The translations under genes and the position numbers were made by a program. Under the pieces are notes generated by a model. The model did not search any database. It saw nothing but the letters and a program-made list of their open reading frames with translations, and had not been told where the DNA came from. From positions 59,265-123,264 of the forward strand of contig QNGE01000893.1 in assembly GCA_008508345.1 (NCBI GenBank): 64,000 bases of DNA. The letters are read 5' to 3'. The DNA is from Paragonimus westermani (lineage: Eukaryota > Platyhelminthes > Trematoda > Plagiorchiida > Troglotrematidae). The number at the start of each line of letters is the position of its first letter. Within the stretch, counting starts at the first letter, position 1. Shown here piece after piece: positions 63,201 through 64,000 of the stretch.

Positions 63201-63372
63201 CCGCCGGACTGAAAAAAGGCCGAATCACACACCCGTCAATGACAATTCTGCAACATCAACAATCAGTGCAGGAGCATCTATACAGACTTGTCGGCATTGT
63301 GGTGCATTCTGGTCAAGCTAATTCTGGTCATTATTACGCTTTTATCAAGGATCGTGGTCGTGGTGGTTATCG
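113..63372 (+). CDS. USP24: USP24-like ubiquitin-specific protease (partial gene, 20 exons)
   Basis: This gene encodes a giant cysteine deubiquitinase that removes ubiquitin from protein substrates; the mammalian orthologue acts on DNA-damage and apoptosis regulators. Twenty exons join in phase with GT-AG introns into about 1,980 residues; human USP24 is about 2,600, so the N-terminal part and the end are off-window. The order follows USP24: helical repeats, a ubiquitin-like stretch, more helical region, then the USP fold with Cys box GATCYMN, QQD box, CDEC and CERC zinc-ribbon pairs, LKRFDFDW and the His box GHYYAF. USP24 is favoured over USP9X by QQLFMQPGL after the Cys box and by FVRGEVLDGENAYYCE in the finger. 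Ser/Thr-rich insertions in several exons are longer than in vertebrates. Introns run from 83 bp to 9.7 kb and more, many filled with retroelements. The promoter, start codon and last catalytic residue are not in the window. Family assignment is from recalled motifs, not a search. Confidence 0.88.
260..2208 (+). other. Intron 1
   Basis: This GT-AG intron of 1.9 kb contains a probable solo LTR at 372-777. I see no other gene or recognisable repeat in the rest. Confidence 0.75.
372..777 (+). mobile_element. Solo LTR, family D, copy 1
   Basis: This 406-bp block is homologous to 23137-23584 in the opposite orientation. The ends resemble LTR termini: GTTAGAGGAACCC on the left (first base C where copy 2 has T) and GGGGTTACAACA on the right. 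The flanks TTAAC and CTAAC look like a 5-bp target duplication with one change. A TATAAATACCATGC motif conserved in both copies could be the LTR promoter. Relative to copy 2 it lacks about 45 bp after the motif. No coding sequence adjoins it. Calling it a solo LTR is inference from ends and flanks; a MITE-like element is the alternative. Confidence 0.6.
2209..2340 (+). CDS. USP24: USP24 exon 2 of window
   Basis: The exon has 44 codons, phase 0 at both ends, acceptor TCCTGTAG and donor GAA|GTAAGT. It encodes helical sequence ending in LWENLIGHPRVGAFDRE, which corresponds to the conserved LW...L..HP...DRE stretch of USP24 and USP9X proteins. It is followed by a short 151-bp intron. Confidence 0.88.
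2492..2606 (+). CDS. USP24: USP24 exon 3 of window
   Basis: The exon has 38 codons plus one base, acceptor CACTCTTAG and donor GCTG|GTATGT. It encodes QCFTWFTASLNYLEPETQT and onward, continuing the conserved DRE-CF-WF motif of the family. The split Gly codon is completed by exon 4 after an 11.7-kb intron. Confidence 0.88.
4866..5258 (-). repeat. Element A 3' LTR
   Basis: This is a 393-bp terminal repeat matching 8733-9125 at a fixed offset of 3,867 bp with only a few differences, all near its right (- strand 3') end. On the - strand it begins TGTAAAGG and ends GAACA, giving TG...CA ends. A purine-rich AAAAACGAAGGA lies just upstream as the likely polypurine tract. The pol stop codon overlaps its first bases. 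Confidence 0.75.
5259..5703 (-). pseudogene. Element A integrase C-terminal part and pol tail
   Basis: On the - strand this reads SSAQRMLGRGTRTHLP, then a chromodomain-like tail with VGDKVWVQC and RRNRVHLRK, typical of the integrase C-terminus in gypsy elements. An in-frame stop follows GYRS near 5400. The terminal stop lies at the LTR boundary. It is the same as 9126-9570. Confidence 0.8.
5704..5704. other. Single unknown base (assembly join)
   Basis: An N falls exactly where the 4866-5703 copy of the repeated block stops matching its surroundings. Most of the integrase core is missing at this point, so this is probably a collapsed gap rather than one ambiguous base. Confidence 0.8.
5711..5975 (-). 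pseudogene. Element A integrase zinc domain and start of core
   Basis: The - strand shows RKMLEHVHLAYTGV, IRRAKELFY, NACRPIDLKQTEET and IPQRPWQILSLDIF, which are the HHCC linker and the beginning of the DDE core of a gypsy integrase. Two in-frame TGA codons replace the usual W after FY and the first Cys of CNAC. The second zinc His appears as Tyr. The core stops at the N join, so catalytic residues beyond the first Asp are absent. Confidence 0.75.
5990..6454 (-). pseudogene. Element A RNase H
   Basis: This is an open segment of 154 codons carrying TIVHIDHKPLISI, RRLQRMLIRMQKYDVELTY and ADTLSRA, diagnostic of the gypsy RNase H and tether region. The upstream part that should contain the first catalytic Asp and Glu (6455-6684) is degenerate in frame. 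It encodes the activity that would remove RNA from the RNA-DNA hybrid in reverse transcription. Confidence 0.85.
6685..7427 (-). pseudogene. Element A reverse transcriptase
   Basis: Motifs in order are RLCIDPKPLNKVL, FIKVDLSSAF, FGRFRSLRLPFGLKVSSEI, then VADEVL where active members have a YxDD-type box (7020-7031), and LKIDPEKIWAI with FLNYLSR-like thumb sequence. A TAG at 7179-7181 follows SSAF. A second join (N at 6850) shifts the reading. The second catalytic Asp is therefore replaced by Glu, so polymerase activity is not expected. Confidence 0.85.
6850..6850. other. Single unknown base (assembly join)
   Basis: The N is flanked by two near-identical stretches, CTTGAGTCTGCTTGATGC on the left and CTTGAGTCCGCTTGATGT on the right. 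This looks like overlapping contig ends joined without merging. Confidence 0.75.
7428..8037 (-). pseudogene. Element A zinc knuckle, protease and RT N-terminus
   Basis: The - strand shows a CX2CX4HX4C knuckle (CIKCRKRNHFARQC, about 7970-8012), an aspartic protease motif CQLDSGASVHVIS (about 7815-7855) and sequence leading to the RT, with at least one frame change near 7650. The protease Asp is present as DSGA. The aspartic protease would cleave the Gag-Pol precursor in an active element. Confidence 0.75.
8038..8733 (-). pseudogene. Element A gag
   Basis: The - strand ATG at 8731-8733 opens MVSDEKKKTAVD; a frame change near 8620 leads into KYEEFCLL and KEYQLAMFRHAI, typical of K02A2.6-type Gag capsid. 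The frame then runs through FFERNRQAGETINQY to CQFCGG and a TAA at 8038-8040, inside the zinc-knuckle region. Gag would assemble the particle. The start codon straddles the LTR edge. Confidence 0.75.
8719..8732 (-). promoter_or_regulatory. Element A primer binding site
   Basis: Immediately after the - strand LTR end comes TGGTGTCAGATGAG, which resembles the tRNA-Leu type primer site TGGTGTCAGAAG known from other gypsy elements. Its position supports the LTR boundary at 8733. The tRNA identity is inferred from recall. Confidence 0.6.
8733..9125 (-). repeat. Element A 5' LTR
   Basis: This is a 393-bp copy of 4866-5258. It ends CTCAACA on the - strand, directly followed by the primer site, which fixes this end. 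The other end, TGTAAAGG at 9125, is inferred from the same position in the 3' LTR. Confidence 0.75.
9126..9570 (-). pseudogene. Extra pol tail upstream of element A 5' LTR
   Basis: This carries the same integrase C-terminal sequence as 5259-5703, with no difference that I could see, but on the wrong side of the 5' LTR. It ends abruptly at 9570 in unrelated sequence. It is either the remnant of an upstream tandem element sharing the LTR or an assembly artefact. Confidence 0.75.
10870..11108 (+). mobile_element. tRNA-derived SINE, degenerate copy 1
   Basis: This matches 56280-56520 along its length: a head near TTATTCGGTCATGCC, then GGATATGCACTGTTGA, GAACTCGAGTCTAGTGCTT, TTTCGAAATGGGCTAACTG and a tail GTTCAAATTGAAAT. 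The tRNA-like promoter boxes are badly eroded here. It lies in intron 3, in the same orientation as the host gene. Confidence 0.7.
11891..11972 (+). repeat. Fragment of foldback repeat family
   Basis: The sequence TTGATAAACAGATTGAGAG through AGCAAGTTGTAATACTCTA to ACCTCGGGTGGCCTTCCTG matches the left arm of the hairpin at 59159-59269 with scattered differences. There is no opposing arm here. Confidence 0.7.
14354..14415 (+). CDS. USP24: USP24 exon 4 of window (micro-exon)
   Basis: This is a 62-bp exon encoding, with the split Gly, GFECFKALFEKVNLHEGRMR then Q. Acceptor GAATTTTAG, donor CAG|GTAACT. It matches the conserved GF..FK..FE.VNL motif of the family. It is isolated by an 11.7-kb intron on the left and a 328-bp intron (with a TA run near 14493-14508) on the right. 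Confidence 0.9.
14493..14508 (+). repeat. TA dinucleotide run
   Basis: A short (TA)n microsatellite lies in intron 4, between two USP24 exons. A similar run is at about 58301-58312. Confidence 0.8.
14744..15121 (+). CDS. USP24: USP24 exon 5 of window
   Basis: This has 126 codons, phase 0 at both ends, acceptor TTTCAAACAG and donor GAG|GTAAGT. It opens HVEKPDLIGLDFLWDLYL, matching the VEKLEL.G.DFLW motif of USP24 and USP9X, and ends CYRRFFEACRRRLE. Between them is a Ser/Thr/Asn-rich insertion of about 40 residues that the vertebrate proteins lack, probably a disordered loop. Confidence 0.92.
15654..16044 (-). repeat. Element B 3' LTR
   Basis: This is a 391-bp LTR, the same length as its partner at 19738-20128. 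On the + strand it starts CGTGATACT (partner TGTGATACT) and ends CCACCACA. It differs from the 5' LTR at a few positions, including GTTGTAACATT here against GTTGTATCATT there. Confidence 0.95.
16045..16071 (-). promoter_or_regulatory. Element B polypurine tract
   Basis: On the - strand AGAAGAGGGGAAGGT abuts the 3' LTR start TGTGG. This is the expected position and composition for the plus-strand primer of reverse transcription. Confidence 0.8.
16074..16814 (-). pseudogene. Element B integrase core and C-terminus
   Basis: The - strand reads HADYCG, VMVTDNGSQF and NGATENLVK, giving the D, D and E of the retroviral-type integrase core, followed by the C-terminal region with DVIYFRG and IVEITD. 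In-frame stops interrupt it at the end of the zinc domain (16815-16817), after SYSR and after AEMKQ. Integrase would insert the cDNA. The catalytic residues survive although the frame does not. Confidence 0.85.
16815..17900 (-). pseudogene. Element B RT C-terminus, RNase H and integrase zinc domain
   Basis: This open segment of 361 codons has GLSFLGFTICDKEYRLDP (RT connection), SIMGCLQYYSRFIPNFS (thumb), TLITDASSVGIGAVL (RNase H first Asp), ALAVYWAVRRLHKYLFG, VTDHQALQYLF and an integrase HHCC with HKGHLGV and CHSC. The reading frame extends upstream to about 18003. The position of the RNase H catalytic Glu reads KDALA rather than the usual KEALA. Confidence 0.93.
17901..18159 (-). pseudogene. 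Element B RT palm with lost active site
   Basis: Conserved pieces are QHDFLSFGLHVSAGIFQ and DQVITDLPGV on one side and LIIYADNAEEHDRRL on the other. The YxDD box expected between GV and LIIYAD is absent: only about four bases lie there (near 17998-18015) and the frame shifts. A TGA at 18106-18108 and a TAA at 18160-18162 also break it. Confidence 0.8.
18160..19098 (-). pseudogene. Element B zinc knuckles, protease and RT fingers
   Basis: In one frame from the gag stop come two CCHC-type knuckles (CFSCGELHLRSSC, CHLCGKYSHSKKVC), then the protease with EFIVGTGSSKSII, then RT to KVFSKIDLTNAY. The protease motif reads GTGSS where active enzymes have DTG (codon 18835-18837), so the catalytic Asp is missing. 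Confidence 0.9.
19099..19737 (-). pseudogene. Element B gag (capsid part)
   Basis: The - strand frame is open from the LTR edge and includes EIEEWVERFELWCSI, LLKNLAYPNAPASLPF, FREFILQLQKQAARCNFG and LPDRLIAGVNDIDLQRRLL, typical of gypsy Gag. There is no ATG before the conserved region; translation may use a non-ATG start or the start may be lost. A TAA at 19099-19101 separates it from the zinc knuckles. Confidence 0.88.
19738..20128 (-). repeat. Element B 5' LTR
   Basis: This 391-bp LTR starts TGTGATACT and ends CCACCACA on the + strand. On the - strand its inner edge is followed by AAT and then TGGCGTCGCGGAACGG, a plausible primer binding site beginning with TGG whose tRNA I do not recognise. 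Confidence 0.95.
20924..21121 (+). CDS. USP24: USP24 exon 6 of window
   Basis: This has 66 codons, acceptor ATTTCTTTCAG and donor GAG|GTATGT, phase 0 at both ends. It ends ALRRLLGLVYAYIQTVE, which parallels the RLLLLAERYVITIED segment of USP24. The phase rule selects this acceptor over two earlier AG sites at 20865 and 20888, which are out of phase with exon 5. Confidence 0.85.
21122..25740 (+). other. Intron 6
   Basis: This 4.6-kb intron contains a solo LTR at 23137-23584. I see no other supported feature in 21122-23136 or 23585-25740. Confidence 0.75.
23137..23584 (-). mobile_element. Solo LTR, family D, copy 2
   Basis: This is 448 bp, inverted relative to 372-777. Read on the - strand it begins TGTTAGAGGAACCC and ends GGGTTAAAACA, with TG...CA ends. 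The flanks CTGTC and CTGTG suggest a 5-bp target duplication with one change. It keeps the TATAAATACCATGC motif. No coding interior is present. Confidence 0.65.
25741..26319 (+). CDS. USP24: USP24 exon 7 of window (ubiquitin-like region)
   Basis: This has 193 codons, acceptor TTTTTAAAACAG and donor CAG|GTTAGG, phase 0. It starts DEMFGARGQHPNWRPHGTTF, equivalent to the PHG..F segment of USP24, and includes VSILVHANEMLGSVR, the counterpart of the VEAHSNETIGSVR strand of the ubiquitin-like domain. A long Ser/Ala/Asn-rich insertion follows before the exon ends VGELGFQ. Confidence 0.9.
26320..27431 (+). other. Intron 7
   Basis: This is a 1.1-kb GT-AG intron with no recognisable repeat or reading frame of note. 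Confidence 0.7.
27432..28211 (+). CDS. USP24: USP24 exon 8 of window
   Basis: This has 260 codons, acceptor TTCTTTCAAG and donor CAG|GTTAGT, phase 0. It opens NGRILTVRLIAG, completing the ubiquitin-like fold, and closes with IRLLLATLPTYRP and TAYRTLYKLQ, equivalent to the LLLLIPTDP and FRVLYNLE motifs of USP24. The middle is a Ser/Thr-rich, probably disordered linker of about 150 residues. Confidence 0.9.
28212..29354 (+). other. Intron 8
   Basis: This is a 1.1-kb GT-AG intron. I see nothing supportable in it. Confidence 0.7.
29355..29763 (+). CDS. USP24: USP24 exon 9 of window
   Basis: The exon begins ILSAALIPVDTSPW after acceptor TTCATCCAG, matching the VLSSKLMPT motif. It continues through a Ser-rich stretch to AIDSDSLK. 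The donor chosen, AAAG|GTTGGC, is weak but gives the phase required by exon 10; the right boundary is therefore uncertain. The length is 136 codons plus one base. Confidence 0.75.
30100..30360 (+). CDS. USP24: USP24 exon 10 of window
   Basis: This exon encodes VQPVEFLEPLIQLLRRQ and WWRREVRHLCLQLLSFLL, helical sequence matching USP24 near ICLQLARFLL. The acceptor ATATTTAG at 30099 is set by phase; an in-frame alternative is AG at 30104. The donor is ACAT|GTAAGT. Confidence 0.8.
33397..33756 (-). repeat. Element C 3' LTR with internal deletion
   Basis: This 360-bp LTR lacks 31 bp present in the other three LTRs; the deletion falls just after CTCCCACGCAAG (about 33470). Its + strand start TGTGATACTCGG and end CCACCACA are intact. 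Confidence 0.95.
33786..34526 (-). pseudogene. Element C integrase core and C-terminus
   Basis: This has the same content as 16074-16814, including the preserved DDE residues and the same internal stops. One difference seen is a Lys-Glu in place of Lys-Gly at RPAKELIT. Confidence 0.85.
34527..35612 (-). pseudogene. Element C RT C-terminus, RNase H and integrase zinc domain
   Basis: The translated 361-codon segment appears identical to that of element B, ending at the same stop before the integrase core. Confidence 0.93.
35613..35871 (-). pseudogene. Element C RT palm with lost active site
   Basis: It shows the same absence of the YxDD box and the same frame shift (near 35710-35727) and the same stops as element B. 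One base differs near 35810. Confidence 0.8.
35872..36810 (-). pseudogene. Element C zinc knuckles, protease and RT fingers
   Basis: This is the same as 18160-19098, including GTGSS in place of DTGSS at the protease active site (codon 36547-36549). Confidence 0.9.
36811..37449 (-). pseudogene. Element C gag (capsid part)
   Basis: This is the same as the element B gag, open from the LTR edge without an ATG and closed by TAA at 36811-36813 before the zinc knuckles. Confidence 0.88.
37450..37840 (-). repeat. Element C 5' LTR
   Basis: This 391-bp LTR is like that of element B, with the right end altered to TTCTGCCACA. It carries GTTGTATCATT, the variant also seen in the B 5' LTR but not in either 3' LTR. 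Confidence 0.95.
40084..40385 (+). CDS. USP24: USP24 exon 11 of window
   Basis: This exon encodes DLKPNLSVDSEGSAG, then TLVAEFLSALLETAV and GIRKQLKCLSVYQL, in line with the helical region of USP24 after its Ser-rich linker. Acceptor TTGTGCTCAAG, donor GAG|GTAGGC. It completes the split codon of exon 10 and leaves phase 0. Confidence 0.82.
40386..42606 (+). other. Intron 11
   Basis: This 2.2-kb intron has a possible but unsupported small exon at 40959-41027 and otherwise nothing I can name. Confidence 0.6.
42607..42740 (+). CDS. USP24: USP24 exon 12 of window
   Basis: This exon encodes VSVQSIHLLFQCVMAYPNQF and EEKLLRLLVYSPSN, matching the LLV.CL and DIL..SPS segments of USP24. The acceptor TTTGGTCAAG at 42606 fits phase 0. 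The donor AACAG|GTAGGT leaves two bases of an Arg codon. Confidence 0.82.
42741..43857 (+). other. Intron 12
   Basis: This is a 1.1-kb GT-AG intron without recognisable content. Confidence 0.7.
43858..44221 (+). CDS. USP24: USP24 exon 13 of window
   Basis: It completes the Arg codon and continues VRSETARQLEHLSLL, parallel to IRRVACDQLYTLS in USP24, then EYFRVRAFLLGQTP, parallel to EYFDLRCQLL. Acceptor ATATTTTTCAG, donor CGG|GTACGT. The next intron is only 83 bp. Confidence 0.88.
44305..45087 (+). CDS. USP24: USP24 exon 14 of window
   Basis: This is the largest exon, 261 codons, acceptor GTGATTGCAG and donor CGA|GTAAGT. It opens EELTWFRKMVEVESN and contains LLTGHLESARILCA, the counterparts of DEITWLDNF and LLAGHLRLIKTLL in USP24. 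Later comes LITECLFPAATHIL, equivalent to LLDDFLFRASRIIL. It ends just before the protease linker. Confidence 0.92.
45425..45607 (+). CDS. USP24: USP24 exon 15 of window
   Basis: This exon encodes IVDLLIILHHNEDPALT, matching the IIIKELLSMHHQPDPALT segment that precedes the USP24 protease domain, followed by a Ser-rich linker. Acceptor CCACTCCACAG, donor TCG|GTTAGT (not ideal). Confidence 0.85.
45816..46025 (+). CDS. USP24: USP24 exon 16 of window: catalytic Cys box
   Basis: This has 70 codons, acceptor CTTGGGCAG and donor CGA|GTAAGT, phase 0. It carries GGFVGLRNRGATCYMNAILQ followed by QLFMQPGL. The nucleophilic Cys is codon 45906-45908. A Gln-type oxyanion residue and the QQL helix are conserved, so the site looks active. 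QLFMQPGL is the feature that best separates USP24 from USP9X. Confidence 0.96.
46026..49871 (+). other. Intron 16
   Basis: This 3.8-kb intron inside the protease domain has no recognisable element. Short open frames on both strands lack any motif. Confidence 0.7.
49872..50036 (+). CDS. USP24: USP24 exon 17 of window: QQD box
   Basis: This has 55 codons, acceptor TTGCACTTGTAG and donor AAG|GTCTGT. It encodes LLGHLLESQMGYYDP and GEQQDAFDFFQALIDQLDEE. The QQDAFDFF motif is the conserved QQD box of USP proteases, which positions the catalytic cleft. Confidence 0.93.
50193..50275 (+). CDS. USP24: USP24 exon 18 of window: first zinc-ribbon pair
   Basis: This is an 83-bp exon encoding KLKREPFFQAIYQGIFLDSK then FCDECEHR. 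The CDEC pair is the first half of the USP fingers zinc ribbon. Acceptor TTCTTTGTAG, donor CG|GTGAGT, leaving a split Arg codon. Confidence 0.93.
50276..53606 (+). other. Intron 18
   Basis: This 3.3-kb intron has a 198-codon open frame on the - strand (50906-51502) without a motif and a weakly retroelement-like - strand frame at 52952-53185. Nothing is well supported. Confidence 0.6.
53607..53913 (+). CDS. USP24: USP24 exon 19 of window: second zinc-ribbon pair and LKRF box
   Basis: This exon encodes YDREEVFSAINLAI, NQFVRGEVLDGENAYYCERC, VKRLSVHTLPPVLCLNLKRF and DFDWNRQVPVKF. The CERC pair completes the zinc ribbon begun in exon 18. The PPVL..NLKRFDFDW box is diagnostic of USP domains. Acceptor CCTTTTTCAG, donor CAG|GTGAAT. 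Confidence 0.96.
54571..54643 (+). ncRNA. tRNA-like sequence (pseudo-tRNA or SINE head)
   Basis: A box A-like TGGCTTAGCAGG (54573-54584) and a box B GGTTCAAACCC (54625-54635) are 40 bp apart, the spacing of an internal RNA polymerase III promoter. I could not fold a convincing acceptor stem, so a functional tRNA is unlikely. It does not match the other SINE family in the window. Confidence 0.45.
55500..55680 (-). mobile_element. tRNA-derived SINE, copy 2
   Basis: On the - strand it has AGTGGCCAGCACGGCTGC, AAGTCCCAATCCCGGC, TATGCACTGCTGACG and ACTCGAGCCTAACGCTTTC, in the same order as copy 4 at 56280-56520. The tRNA-related head is retained and the tail is truncated. Confidence 0.65.
55985..56118 (-). 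mobile_element. tRNA-derived SINE, copy 3 (head missing)
   Basis: On the - strand it reads GGTATGCACCACTGATGAGC, ACTCGAGTGTAGTGCTTC, GGAAAGTCTATCTGAATGCG and AGTGATGGTCAACTTGAAAA, closely matching the 3' two-thirds of copy 4. It faces copy 4 head to head across about 160 bp. Confidence 0.75.
56280..56520 (+). mobile_element. tRNA-derived SINE, copy 4 (best preserved)
   Basis: A perfect box A TGGCACAGTGG (56321-56331) and a box B-like GAGTTCAAATCCC (about 56364-56376) about 33 bp apart form a tRNA-like head. It is followed by a shared body (TATGCACTACTGACGAGC, GAAAGTCTATCTGAATGCG) and an AAGTTGAAACT tail. The box pair would recruit RNA polymerase III. Four copies in this window define the family. 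Confidence 0.8.
59159..59387. repeat. Long inverted repeat (foldback hairpin)
   Basis: Arms of about 111 bp (59159-59269 and 59277-59387) are inverted copies with a 7-base loop AAGTTAA. The inner 75 bp are nearly perfect, the outer part has scattered mismatches. A related single arm is at 11891-11972, so this is a mobile foldback or MITE-type family rather than a chance palindrome. Confidence 0.88.
63011..63372 (+). CDS. USP24: USP24 exon 20 of window: catalytic His box
   Basis: This has 120 codons plus two bases, acceptor TCCTATTCAG and donor CG|GTATGA. A Ser/Thr-rich insertion of about 75 residues is followed by LYRLVGIVVHSGQANSGHYY then AFIKDRG. The catalytic His of GHYYAF is codon 63329-63331. 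The exon stops just before the WYKFND-type motif that supplies the last catalytic residue, which must lie right of the window. Confidence 0.93.
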
Positions 63373-64000
63373 GTATGAAAGAGCCAGTTGTCTAATGATA
63401 TACATTCCGTCATTTGATTGACTGTTGCACATACCTTGACACACCTAAACGATCTAAGAAATCTGACTTCCGATTCGAAACTACAACCTAGCAAGACTTA
63501 CATATTCCTGTACTCCTCCCCACCATGGATATGTATTCGGAATAACCATGCGATTTAGCTATTTATGATAATGTGCTCATCCAGACTACATCTCGCGAAA
63601 ACTCTTAGATGTGAAAGTGTGTAACAGTCGGTGACTTCTCATACTTGAGGTTGCCCGTTGTTGTGTAGTTTTCACTGTTCTCATTTGTTTGAAACAATGG
63701 TTCCCATCGATAAATTTGAAAAAAGCCAATAGTAGCATGTAAGATGTCTTGCGCAATGACATTTCGTTCGCATCTCATCGGTCACTTTTGCGAAATTAAC
63801 ATACACTTTATATAGTTAAGGGGCAAGCAGCTAGGTGAAATCAATCTAGAAATATTTGAAACAGTCAGTCAGGTGACCAAAACGGAAGCAGTAAAATGCA
63901 ACTGGTTGATAATTTTGATGCAATAAATGGGTGGTAAAAGACACATACATATTGAGTGGTGAATGTCAGATATGGTTAGAAAAAATCTACAGAAAAAAAA
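63373..64000 (+). other. Start of next intron
   Basis: From the exon 20 donor to the window end I see no exon with the expected WYKF motif and no repeat. The window ends in a short A run. Confidence 0.65.

Noticed and set aside
1..64000. Bacterial-type systems (CRISPR, operons, toxin-antitoxin)
   Set aside because: The sequence is clearly eukaryotic with spliced exons; no array of spaced direct repeats or operon-like frames is present.

Overview
The window looks like a piece of a large-genome flatworm, most likely a digenean trematode. This is inferred from the very long GT-AG introns, moderate GC content and the density of Ty3/gypsy-type retroelements; nothing in the sequence names the species. 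Essentially the whole 64 kb lies inside one protein-coding gene on the + strand.

That gene is an orthologue of USP24, a giant ubiquitin-specific protease of the USP9X/FAF-related group. I traced 20 coding exons between 113 and 63372, all in phase, with no frameshift or stop, giving roughly 1,980 residues. The gene's 5' part (N-terminal region) and 3' end lie outside. The first 15 exons (113-45607) encode the long helical and ubiquitin-like region upstream of the protease. The last five (45816-63372) encode the USP catalytic domain: Cys box, QQD box, both halves of the zinc ribbon, the LKRF box and the His box. The final catalytic Asn/Asp lies beyond the right edge.

The introns carry the rest. 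Intron 1 holds a solo LTR (372-777). Intron 3 (2607-14353) holds decayed gypsy element A (4866-9570, rearranged, with two single-N joins), a SINE copy and a fragment of a foldback repeat. Intron 5 holds gypsy element B (15654-20128). Intron 6 holds a second solo LTR of the intron 1 family, inverted (23137-23584). Intron 10 holds element C (33397-37840), nearly identical to B. Intron 19 (53914-63010) holds a tRNA-like sequence, a cluster of tRNA-derived SINE copies in both orientations, and a 111-bp-arm hairpin. All three large LTR elements are antisense to the host gene.

The most interesting signal is the B/C pair. They sit at two sites with different target duplications but share the same disabling lesions: a lost protease Asp, a missing RT YxDD box and the same stops. 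This suggests a defective lineage mobilised in trans, unless repeat assembly has homogenised the two. No second host gene, CRISPR array or bacterial-type system is visible.
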